Source of the DNA: JANXUC01 sp964619065
GTDB taxonomy: Bacteria; Acidobacteriota; Terriglobia; Terriglobales; Acidobacteriaceae
Direction: 5' to 3'
DNA length: 64,000 bases
Assembly (NCBI GenBank): GCA_964619065.1
Contig: CAZUCC010000003.1
Location: 1-64,000, forward strand
The notes under the pieces were generated by a model. That model made no database searches. It saw only the letters and a program-made list of their open reading frames with translations, and was not told where the DNA came from. Positions within the stretch are counted from its first letter, which is position 1, and every line of letters begins with the position of its first letter. The position numbers were made by a program, and so were the translations under genes. This document shows positions 48,326-56,080 of the stretch, one piece after another.

Positions 48326-49225
48326 CTATTGCGTGGAGTACGCGTAGGGTTTCCCGGAACTGTCGAGTCCCCAGACGCCGCCGCCGCTGCCCACGCTAAT
48401 GGAAACGAGCGCGCCAGGAATCTGGGCAAAACCATTCGTGAACGGCTGTGCACGGAAGATCTGTTGCGAGGCACCAATGCCCCAGACTCCGTCTCCGCCC
48501 GCTTGGATCTGAATCAGCGATCCGTTCAAAAACGCTCTACTGGCGTCAGTAAACTCAAGTGGTTGAGTACCAGGGACATTCACAAAAACGGCATTGGTGC
48601 CCACCGTAATCTGGGCACTCGGTGCCGCAAGGTGAAACCATTCTTCGAATACGAGACTCGTAAAGTTGAACCGATAGGCGTCGCCGCTGCCGTTAATTCC
48701 CCAAACCCCTCCGTTTCCCACCGAGAGTGTGGCAAGTGTTCCGGGCACAAAATCCCAATTCCCGGCACAATAGTTAAATCGGTAGATCAGGGCGGCCGAG
48801 TTGAGTCCCCATACTTCGTAGGGATGGCAGCTATCCTGGTAGCCAGGACCCACCGCGATGAAATCGAGAACACCCGGCATTGGGTTGAACACGTAAGAAG
48901 CGCCACTCTTGCTGGCCCTGTAGATATTGCCGGACGAATCCAATCCCCAAACCTCATCCGCATGGAACGCATTGCCTCCTCCGACAGCGAGTTGGGTGAG
49001 GGAGATATTGTTCGCCAGGACAAATTGGTTGACCTTAAAGATGTAGGATTTTCCGTTGCTGGCGCGCGCCCACACGCTCACGCCTCCCGATGCGATTTGA
49101 ACTAGTGGGGCTCCCCCTTTGACGGTTACGCGCTTGAACGTTTGTGCGGGTGCGAATTGGACGCAAACCATCCCTAAGACGAGGGCAAGTATCTTGACGA
49201 ATGACTTTCCTGCTTGATTTTCCAT
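48326..49225 (-). CDS. Secreted tectonin-repeat beta-propeller protein
   Basis: The 299-residue protein has a signal peptide (about 1-28, LALVLGMVCVQFAPAQ). It is followed by about six tandem repeats of roughly 45 residues with the motif VWGLDSSGNIYR, e.g. EVWGLNSAALIYRF, VWGINGSGDAYRF and VWGIGASQQIFR. This is the tectonin repeat, known in lectin-like propellers. It probably binds a surface glycan outside the cytoplasm. It lies inside the island downstream of the kinase on the same strand (119 bp). Confidence 0.75.
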   Translation of the reverse strand: MENQAGKSFVKILALVLGMVCVQFAPAQTFKRVTVKGGAPLVQIASGGVSVWARASNGKSYIFKVNQFVLANNISLTQLAVGGGNAFHADEVWGLDSSGNIYRASKSGASYVFNPMPGVLDFIAVGPGYQDSCHPYEVWGLNSAALIYRFNYCAGNWDFVPGTLATLSVGNGGVWGINGSGDAYRFNFTSLVFEEWFHLAAPSAQITVGTNAVFVNVPGTQPLEFTDASRAFLNGSLIQIQAGGDGVWGIGASQQIFRAQPFTNGFAQIPGALVSISVGSGGGVWGLDSSGKPYAYSTQ

Positions 49226-49344
49226 GGCGGTCTCCTTTGGGCTATTGCGTAGTGGCGGCCCCCACAGCGGGCTCTACTGGGATAAACGGAAGCCGCGGGC
49301 AAACTACGACAAGAGATTCAGGAAAGATAAAGATTAGGAGGCGT

Positions 49345-52104
49345 TTATTGTCCGGAAGGGTCGAGGCCCGCGAGCTGACGGGCGCTGCGGGTATCGGGGT
49401 GGTCGGGGCCGAGCGGGCCTTGAAGGTGTTCGACGGCGGCTCGCGCGGCCGTGCGGGCTTCGTCGTCTTTGTTCTGCGCCTTGAGGATCCGAGCAAGCAG
49501 CAGATATCCCCGACCGGATTTGGCAGAGAGGGTAGGCGGCGGGATGTCTTTGCGAAGAAGGTCCAACGCCAGGGACGAATCTGCCGCCGCGGCATCCAGA
49601 CGGCCCGCCTGAAGTTCCACAGCCGCGCGACGTTGGTATAGCGTTGGCAGAAAATTGCGTCCTGCCTTACCCGCCTTCGTGGACGCCTCTACAATATCCA
49701 CCGCCTGATTGACGAGACGCGTGGCCGTCGGCACATCTCCTCGATCCAGCTCCAGCAGAGCCCGTTCCGAGAGCAGCGACCCGAAGGCAAAGTGGCCAGG
49801 AGGAAGGTCTTTGCGCAAGCGCGGCTCAACTTCGTCGAGAGCAGCCAGTCCGCGAGCGGCGTCATGTTGATGACGATAAATCCTCGCGCGCGTCAGCAAG
49901 ACCTGATTCACCACCACTTCGTCGCCAACCTTCCTAGCATCGGCCAAAGCGCGCTCAGCGAATGCGGACGCCTGGTCGAGATGAGCGAGGTCGTCCTGAT
50001 TCGAAGCGTAGTTACTGAGCAGCATCGGCGAAACGCTCTTTCCGGACTGATCCGCGCTGCTGATGTCCATCGCCCGGCGCAGAAGCCACTCCGCCTCCAG
50101 CGGCCTTCCCATTTGGATCAGCGCCAGACCCCAGTTGTTGTACAAAGTCCCTGCTGTTTGGGTATCGTCGCGGCCTAGCTCCGTCAGCTGCGCCGACGCG
50201 TGCTCGAAGGAGTCAATGGCCGCTGGGAGCTGGCCTGCCTCGCGATAGGCTTCCGCCAGATCCATGAACACCCGCAACTTGCGCATTTGAGGATCGAACG
50301 GTGCCTCACTCAAAACCTGCTGCGCTTCCTGCACCCGCGCGATTCCTTGTTGCACTTCCCCCGTGTTTCGCGCGACGGCGCTGCCATGTAGAAGGCATGA
50401 GACTCTATCGATGGCATAGACCGGTTCGTTCGGGATTTCGCGAATGCCCTCCTGGATGAAAGCTTCGGCCCCTTTCGTGCCTTCGGTGCGCGAGAGGATG
50501 TGTCCCAGTGCGCACGACGCCTGCGCGCGTGTGGAACGGTCGGTGATCTGACGGGAGATCTTGTACGCCTCCTCAATCACCGGCCGGGCCTTCCCGTCCT
50601 CATCCTGAGTGTCGTACTGTTCGGCGATGGAAATGAGCAGCTGGACCTTGCTGGCGTCATTTCTATGCTGTCGCTCAACGATCTGATGAGCGCGCTCGAG
50701 GAGGTCATTTACGGTAAACGACTGGCCGGAGGGCGCCGCATCCGAAAGAAGAAACGAATTGAGGTCGTTCACAGCCTCTGAATTTTCAAGCTGACGGAAG
50801 GCAAAATCCCTTTGCGAGCGCGCCGTTCTAGCTTGCACCCAAGTGCCGGCAGCACCGACCACGGTCGCGAGTACCGCCAGCGTCGCCAGCACCACCACCG
50901 TTCGATTCCTTCTTACGAACTTCCTGGCCCGATACGCAGCCGTATCAGCACGCGCGCTGATCGGCTCATGTTTGAGGTAGCGAGTGAGATCGTCCGCAAG
51001 GCTGTGCGCCGAGCTATAGCGTTCCCGCGGATTCTTTTTCAAAGCCTTCGCCACAATCGTATCGAGATCACCCTGCAGCAACCGGCGAAGTTTGTCGGGC
51101 GTGGTAGTCCGCCGATTGGCATTGGTGGTTGCCATCTCCCCGTCACCGCCGGTAGCCGTCACCATGTCGGAGAGCCGTCGCGCTTCGGTGTCCACGATCG
51201 CCTTCACCAGTTCAGCGGGAGAACGCGGCCCCTTCCCTGCGGGATGTTGTCCCGCAAGAAGCAGATACAGAAGCCCGCCGAGGGAATAAACGTCGGTAGA
51301 GGTGGTGACCAGCCCTCCCGTCACTTGCTCCGGAGCAGCGTACTCTGGCGTCATGGCCCGCCCGGCTTGCACGGTCAGCGCGGTAGCAGCTCCATCCTGA
51401 CCCTCGCCCTCGAGCAATTTGGCGATGCCGAAATCGAGCAGCTTGACTTCCCCATTTTTGCTCACGAGAACATTAGACGGCTTCAGATCGCGATGCACGA
51501 TCAGACTCGCGTGTGCGTGTGCAACCGCAGCTACGACATCGAGAAAGAGCCGGATCCGCGCCTCGACGTCGAGCTTGCGCTCATCGCAATAGCGATCGAT
51601 ATAATCCCCGTCGACATACTCAAGTACTAGATAGGGTGACCCGCTGTCCGACACGCCCGCATCCAGCAACTCGGCGATGTGAGGATGAGCGAGTTGTCCC
51701 AGAATGCGGCCCTCCCGTTTAAAGCGGTCGCCGCCTCCACGACCTAGAAGCGCAATGTTGAGGAACTTGACCGCCACGCGACGTTCGAAGCGCCCGTCCG
51801 TGCGCTCCGCCAACCACACCGTTCCCATCCCCCCGTGACCGATGGGTGAGAGCAACGTGTAGGGGCCGATCACCTTTCCTGCGAGTCCTAGGTCCTCATC
51901 CAACCTGGTGGGACTTTGCTCAAGAAAACCGTCCTGCGCCAGCTTGCTGTGCTCGTCGAGGAGCGATTCCAACTGCGAAGCTAAACTAGGATTATCCACA
52001 CGCAGCGAGGAAAGCCACGCGTCGCGCTCCTCATCTCTCATATCGAGCGCCTGGTTCAGATAGGGAGTGAGGGTAAGCCACTGCTCCGGAGTCAGTGTGG
52101 ACAT
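49345..52104 (-). CDS. Serine/threonine protein kinase with C-terminal TPR-like domain
   Basis: The 919-residue protein has an N-terminal kinase domain: ATP loop GHGGMGTV (about 89-96), Lys113 in RRVAVKFLN, catalytic HRDLKPSN (204-211), DFG (224-226) and the activation segment TPEYAAPEQVTGG. One membrane helix follows (about 402-421, TVVVLATLAVLATVVGAAGT). The long helical tail (about 440-900) reads like TPR repeats (GTLYNNWGLALIQMGRPLEA, FAFGSLLSERALLELDRGDV). The start MSTLTPEQW (52104) is 7 bp after the sigma-factor stop. In this family such kinases are thought to phosphorylate regulators from the inner membrane. Confidence 0.92.
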   Translation of the reverse strand: MSTLTPEQWLTLTPYLNQALDMRDEERDAWLSSLRVDNPSLASQLESLLDEHSKLAQDGFLEQSPTRLDEDLGLAGKVIGPYTLLSPIGHGGMGTVWLAERTDGRFERRVAVKFLNIALLGRGGGDRFKREGRILGQLAHPHIAELLDAGVSDSGSPYLVLEYVDGDYIDRYCDERKLDVEARIRLFLDVVAAVAHAHASLIVHRDLKPSNVLVSKNGEVKLLDFGIAKLLEGEGQDGAATALTVQAGRAMTPEYAAPEQVTGGLVTTSTDVYSLGGLLYLLLAGQHPAGKGPRSPAELVKAIVDTEARRLSDMVTATGGDGEMATTNANRRTTTPDKLRRLLQGDLDTIVAKALKKNPRERYSSAHSLADDLTRYLKHEPISARADTAAYRARKFVRRNRTVVVLATLAVLATVVGAAGTWVQARTARSQRDFAFRQLENSEAVNDLNSFLLSDAAPSGQSFTVNDLLERAHQIVERQHRNDASKVQLLISIAEQYDTQDEDGKARPVIEEAYKISRQITDRSTRAQASCALGHILSRTEGTKGAEAFIQEGIREIPNEPVYAIDRVSCLLHGSAVARNTGEVQQGIARVQEAQQVLSEAPFDPQMRKLRVFMDLAEAYREAGQLPAAIDSFEHASAQLTELGRDDTQTAGTLYNNWGLALIQMGRPLEAEWLLRRAMDISSADQSGKSVSPMLLSNYASNQDDLAHLDQASAFAERALADARKVGDEVVVNQVLLTRARIYRHQHDAARGLAALDEVEPRLRKDLPPGHFAFGSLLSERALLELDRGDVPTATRLVNQAVDIVEASTKAGKAGRNFLPTLYQRRAAVELQAGRLDAAAADSSLALDLLRKDIPPPTLSAKSGRGYLLLARILKAQNKDDEARTAARAAVEHLQGPLGPDHPDTRSARQLAGLDPSGQ

Positions 52105-52111
52105 GAGATTC

Positions 52112-52678
52112 TCATACCGCCAGATCCGCGCGCAGTTTGCGGTGCAGGTAGATGCGCGCCCTTTCCCAGTTTCGCTGCACCGTCCGCTCGGACACAACCC
52201 GCAACGCAGCGATTTCGCCGAACGAGAGACCGCAGAAAAACTTCAGGTCGACGATCTCAGCCAACGACGGCTCCACGCTCTCGAGTTCGTCAAGCGCCTG
52301 ACTTATCTCCGTCAGTTCAAGGGGGTCGACCGCGTTCGCCGCATCTTGTCCATCCAGCGAAGTGATCTCGAACAGTCCTCCTCGTTTCCGGGCTTGCCGT
52401 TCGCGCGCGTGGTCAATAATCAGCCGACGCATCACGCGCGCAGCATATCCCATGAAACGCGCCTGGTCAGGAAAGGAAGGATCACCTCGCGAGGACATTG
52501 CGAGATAGGCCTCGTGCAGAAGAGTGGTAGGACTAACGCTGGCGGGTCCGCCCTTACGCGCCAGCTCCCACTTAGCTACCCGGTGCAGTTCCCTATACAA
52601 GGTCCCGAACAGCTCTTCCGTGGCCGCCCGGTCTCCGCGTTCGGCAGTCCCTATCAGACCTGAAATTGTGGGTTCCAC
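52112..52678 (-). CDS. ECF sigma factor, TIGR02999/SigK-like type
   Basis: The 188-residue protein shows region 2 (ELFGTLYRELHRVAKWELAR, LLHEAYLAMSSRGDPSF, FMGYAARVMRRLIIDHARER) and region 4 (EIVDLKFFCGLSFGEIAALR, VSERTVQRNWERARIYLHRK). This branch (Pfam PF07638) is abundant in Acidobacteriota and Planctomycetes and is often followed by a Ser/Thr kinase, as here. The two form a likely two-gene signalling operon carried on the island. No zinc anti-sigma gene is present, so control by the kinase is inferred. Confidence 0.9.
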   Translation of the reverse strand: MEPTISGLIGTAERGDRAATEELFGTLYRELHRVAKWELARKGGPASVSPTTLLHEAYLAMSSRGDPSFPDQARFMGYAARVMRRLIIDHARERQARKRGGLFEITSLDGQDAANAVDPLELTEISQALDELESVEPSLAEIVDLKFFCGLSFGEIAALRVVSERTVQRNWERARIYLHRKLRADLAV

Positions 52679-52824
52679 TCAGCCCTCATGTACCGCCGGT
52701 CTGGAGTACCAGAGTTTCAAATCATACGCCATAGTCGACGTAAACAGGCGTCGGAAGTATGCCTTTTACGCAAGGGCTGTGAAAAAGAGATTTCGCAACA
52801 GCCCCAGAAACCTTTCTATTCCGG

Positions 52825-52846
52825 CCAGCCTTCGGCTGGTTTTTTC
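52825..52846 (+). terminator. Orphan rho-independent terminator
   Basis: CCAGCC TTC GGCTGG followed by TTTTTTC. It points rightward with no plus-strand gene upstream in the island, so it may be a relic of lost element genes. Confidence 0.7.
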
Positions 52847-52991
52847 TTGGACAGGGACTTTTTCATAAGAGCTTTCCAGTCGCCCTTAGGGGGGGATTGT
52901 CGGAAATCCGGACGTTGGACCGTGGTTGGCGAAAAATCCCCATTTCGCCAATTAAGAATTACCTCGTGCCTTCGAGGATTTCGAAAAGTTC

Positions 52992-53022
52992 CGCCGCAAC
53001 CTCGCCGCAGAGCGCCGCAAAC
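52992..53022 (+). repeat. Possible integrase arm-type repeats, right end
   Basis: CGCCGCAAC (52992), CGCCGCAGAG (53003) and CGCCGCAAAC (53013), at 10-11-bp spacing. They have the same orientation and core as the repeats next to attL at 47687-47707. Confidence 0.45.
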
Positions 53023-53098
53023 TCTACATTTCCCGTAGCTGAATTGTGGAATGATGTGGCCTAAGTACTGTGGAATCAGCGGGCCTACGAAGGTTGCG

Positions 53099-53129
53099 GC
53101 GGGTTCGACTCCCGCCGCCTCCACCATTT
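53099..53129 (+). repeat. attR: 31-bp copy of the ssrA 3' end
   Basis: Exact copy of 47621-47651, including the T-arm, CGCCTCCACCA and ATTT. No tRNA or tmRNA body precedes it, so it is not an RNA gene. Its position 5,478 bp from attL defines the island. Confidence 0.85.
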
Positions 53130-53208
53130 ATCTCATTTATTATCAGTAGTTTACTGAAGCCCGAGTCGGGATTTTCGGACATTCCCGGCCGCATCGTGTC
53201 CGCACAAA

Positions 53209-54669
53209 TCAATCCCTATTCTCGTCGTGAGAAGGTTGCTTTTGTTTCGGCATAGTCCGCGGCAGAGTGACTTTCACCGTGCAACCTCGTCGCCCCATGC
53301 GATTTGCCAGTTCGAGGGACCCGCTGTGGGCTTCCGAAATTTGGCGCGAGAGCACGAGTCCGATGCCGCTGCCGGCTGGCTTCGTGGTGTAGAACGGAAC
53401 GAACGCATTCCCCGGATTCATCAGTCCAGGACCGCTGTCTTCGATGGTCAGGATCACCTCGTTCTCTGTCACTTTCCAGGTGAAGACTATCTGTGGCGCC
53501 GATTCGCGGGCGCTCAGATCATTCGATCCGTTCGAATGCGGGACAGCGACGGACGACTCCAGCACTGCCTCCGCCGCGTTCCGCAGCAAGTTAATTAGCA
53601 TTTGTTCGAGCTGGTCGGGATCCGCCTTCAGCGTGATGTCGGGACCTGGAATCACAGTGACACCGACTCGAGTTTCCAGAGTGGAGACATGTTTCACCAA
53701 CGTGGAGATTGAACACGGCTTCAAAACCGGAGGTGGCATCTGTGCCAGCTGACGATAGGCTTGCAGAAAGCGGTTGAGTGAGGCGGCCCGAGCTTCGATG
53801 ATACCCAAGCCACGCTCGAAGTCCTGGTACTGTTCGGCGTCAAGATTCATGCCAGAGAGTCTCGCGTAGAGGCTGCCGGCGATCGATTTGATCGGAGTTA
53901 GCGAGTTGTTCAATTCGTGACCCATCACCCGGATCAGCCGCTGCCATGCGCGCCGTTCCTCTTCGCGCAGAGCGCGGCTCACGTCCGAGAGTACAACCAA
54001 GGTATGCGGTACCCCTTGCTGGCGAAATGAGCTTCGCCGCACCAGCCAGCGCGCATCGTTATTGAACTGTAGTTGAACGAGAGTCTGATTTTCAGAAGAC
54101 AGAGAATTCTGCAATCCCAGCTCAGAAGCTGTCCTGCCAAGCACTTGCGTGGAAGACTGTTGCAAAAGCTTTTCCCCAGCCGCGTTCACGAGGCGCAACT
54201 TTTCTACCGGATCAAACGCGAAAATGGGAATATCCACCTCTTCTACGACGCGTTGCAGCAGGGCTGTTGCCTCGACGACTCCGGTACGGTGCTGGGCGAG
54301 CAAATCGGCGAGCGCATTGACTTCCAGCGAGAGCTCGCCAAGCGCATCATTACGAACCGCCAATCGAGCACGAAACGAGTAGTCTTCCTCGCGCAGAGCG
54401 CCGACAACATTGGCAAGGGTTTGCAACGGACGAATGACGTGGTCGTGCAGGGCAACACCAATCAGCAAACACACAAGCAACTCGGCGCCGAACAATGTCA
54501 ACTTCGACTCCAACCCCCAGGGTTGCAGCCAAATGAGAATGCCGCTGACTAGAAAGCCGGGCGCGACAAGTAACATTGAAAAACGTGTAACGCGGCGCTC
54601 AAAAGGAGCTCGCTGTGATTTTCGTAAGTTACGTTTGGAGGAATCGCTCGCGCTGGGGCTAGAGCCCAT
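53209..54669 (-). CDS. Sensor histidine kinase, NtrY-like
   Basis: The 486-residue inner-membrane protein has two helices (about 30-48 and 58-75), a HAMP linker (VIRPLQTLANVVGALREEDY, about 79-98), a PAS-like domain (about 140-230), the phospho-acceptor His in RVMGHELNNSLTPIKS (His251), and the ATPase domain with LLRNAAEAVLES, IEDSGPGLMNP and GSGIGLVLSRQI. It lacks a large periplasmic sensor, so it may read membrane or cytoplasmic cues. Its start overlaps the end of the response regulator gene by 11 bp, showing tight coupling. Confidence 0.93.
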   Translation of the reverse strand: MGSSPSASDSSKRNLRKSQRAPFERRVTRFSMLLVAPGFLVSGILIWLQPWGLESKLTLFGAELLVCLLIGVALHDHVIRPLQTLANVVGALREEDYSFRARLAVRNDALGELSLEVNALADLLAQHRTGVVEATALLQRVVEEVDIPIFAFDPVEKLRLVNAAGEKLLQQSSTQVLGRTASELGLQNSLSSENQTLVQLQFNNDARWLVRRSSFRQQGVPHTLVVLSDVSRALREEERRAWQRLIRVMGHELNNSLTPIKSIAGSLYARLSGMNLDAEQYQDFERGLGIIEARAASLNRFLQAYRQLAQMPPPVLKPCSISTLVKHVSTLETRVGVTVIPGPDITLKADPDQLEQMLINLLRNAAEAVLESSVAVPHSNGSNDLSARESAPQIVFTWKVTENEVILTIEDSGPGLMNPGNAFVPFYTTKPAGSGIGLVLSRQISEAHSGSLELANRMGRRGCTVKVTLPRTMPKQKQPSHDENRD

Positions 54670-56074
54670 ACTTTTCCATCCGCCGGTACAAGGCGCCGCG
54701 GCTCAAGCCCAATGCCTCGGCCGCCTGGCTTACGTTGCCCTGAAAGCGCTGCAGCGCCTTGCGAATCAGAATTGTTTCCACCGATTCCAGACTCAATTCT
54801 TCCAGATTCTGCGCCAGCGGGCGCGCTACGCCCAAGCCGAGGTCGGCGGGCTGAATCTGACCCGTGCGGCACATCAAGACAGCGCGCTCCAGCGTGTGCT
54901 CCAGTTCGCGGACATTGCCCGGCCACGAGTATTGCAGGAGCGCCTGCAGTGCAGCAGGATCCAAGCCTTGAATCTGGCGGCGATAGCGCGAAGCATAGTT
55001 TGAGAGAAAATGGACTGCCAGAGCGGGGATGTCTTCTCTGCGCTCACGCAATGCTGGCAAGTGGATTTCGACGGTATTCAGCCGGAACAGAAGGTCTTCG
55101 CGAAATTGACCGGCGTGACATGCGGCTTGAAGATCGATGTTTGTTGCGGAGATGACGCGGACATCGATGTGCTTGCTGCGAGACGATCCGACGCGTTCGA
55201 GTTCTCCCGACTCGATCACGCGCAGAAGTTTCGACTGCTGGCGCATGGGGACATTGCCAATCTCATCGAGAAAAATCGTTCCGCCTTCGGCCAATTCGAA
55301 GCGGCCGATGCGGTCGGCGCGCGCGTCGGTGAAGGCGCCCTTCACGTGGCCAAACAATTCGCTTTCAAAAACTCCCTCGGCTAAACCACCAGTATTCACC
55401 GCAATCAGAGGACGCAAGGCCCGCAGGGAAAGGGCATGGATCGTTTGAGCAATGACTTCTTTGCCGGTGCCGTGCTCCCCCGTAATTAAGACATTGGCGT
55501 CCGATGGAGCTATGCGCGTGAGGGTTTCGAGCACGGGTGTCATGGACGGAGCGCTGGCAATGAGCTCGGGCCGTCCCTGAGCGCTGAGCAGGCGGTTTTC
55601 AGCAGTTAACCGCTCCGCCTGCTGCAGAGCGCGATGGAGTTCCACTTGCGTGCGCAGAATGGAGAGCAGGCGTTCGTTTTCCCAGGGCTTCTGAATGAAA
55701 TCGCGGGCGCCACGGCGCATGGCCTCAACTGCCAGCTCCACGTTGGCCCAGGCCGTCATCACGATTACAGGAAGCATGCTGTCCAGCGCAACCATTTCGG
55801 AAAGAAGGTCCAGACCTTCCTGGCCGGAGGTGGTGTCGCGCGCGTAATTCAGGTCAATCAGCACGGCATCGTATGTGGAGCTGGCCAACGCTTCTCGCGC
55901 AAGCGCAGGGGAGCGCACTACGTCAACGCTGTAGCCTTGCGGCTTCAGCAGCAGTTCGATGGCTTCAAGGATGTGTTGCTGGTCGTCAGCGGCCAGGACG
56001 CGCGGAGGCGGGCCGCTATTCTTCACGGCAGGTTTCGTGATTCCAACGTCTCCCGGTTTAGCCGTCGTGGGCAT
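54659..56074 (-). CDS. NtrC-family sigma-54 response regulator
   Basis: The 471-residue protein has a receiver domain with phospho-Asp74 (YDAVLIDLNYARD), then the AAA+ domain: Walker A GEHGTGKE (199-206), sigma-54 contact loop GAFTDA (246-251; classical GAFTGA), Walker B GGTIFLDEIGN (264-274) and LREDLLFRLNTVEIHLPALR-type sensor (FREDLLFRLNTVEIHLPAL). A Fis-type DNA-binding helix-turn-helix follows (NVSQAAEALGLSRGALYRRM). It probably drives a sigma-54 promoter for this export operon, upstream of the window's right edge. It begins 6 bp after tolC-like stop. Confidence 0.93.
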   Translation of the reverse strand: MPTTAKPGDVGITKPAVKNSGPPPRVLAADDQQHILEAIELLLKPQGYSVDVVRSPALAREALASSTYDAVLIDLNYARDTTSGQEGLDLLSEMVALDSMLPVIVMTAWANVELAVEAMRRGARDFIQKPWENERLLSILRTQVELHRALQQAERLTAENRLLSAQGRPELIASAPSMTPVLETLTRIAPSDANVLITGEHGTGKEVIAQTIHALSLRALRPLIAVNTGGLAEGVFESELFGHVKGAFTDARADRIGRFELAEGGTIFLDEIGNVPMRQQSKLLRVIESGELERVGSSRSKHIDVRVISATNIDLQAACHAGQFREDLLFRLNTVEIHLPALRERREDIPALAVHFLSNYASRYRRQIQGLDPAALQALLQYSWPGNVRELEHTLERAVLMCRTGQIQPADLGLGVARPLAQNLEELSLESVETILIRKALQRFQGNVSQAAEALGLSRGALYRRMEKYGL

Positions 56075-56080
56075 GTGGAA

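Larger units (their letters stand above)
52679..53098. other. Island right end, no supported gene
   Basis: Between the sigma-factor start and attR. It holds a plus-strand terminator hairpin (52825) and three direct repeats (52992-53022). Short frames here (e.g. a reverse one starting in attR) look spurious: they begin in the tmRNA-like repeat and have no domain. The promoter of the sigma-kinase operon should be here on the reverse strand. Confidence 0.45.

Noticed and set aside
53099..53124. A possible tRNA (T-arm and CCA-like end)
   Set aside because: Only the T-arm and acceptor strand are present; no D-arm or anticodon arm precedes them. It is the att duplicate of ssrA.
52816..53127. Reverse open frame starting MVEAAGVEPA
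   Set aside because: It begins inside the attR copy of the tmRNA end. This is a well-known type of false gene call next to tRNA/tmRNA 3' ends.
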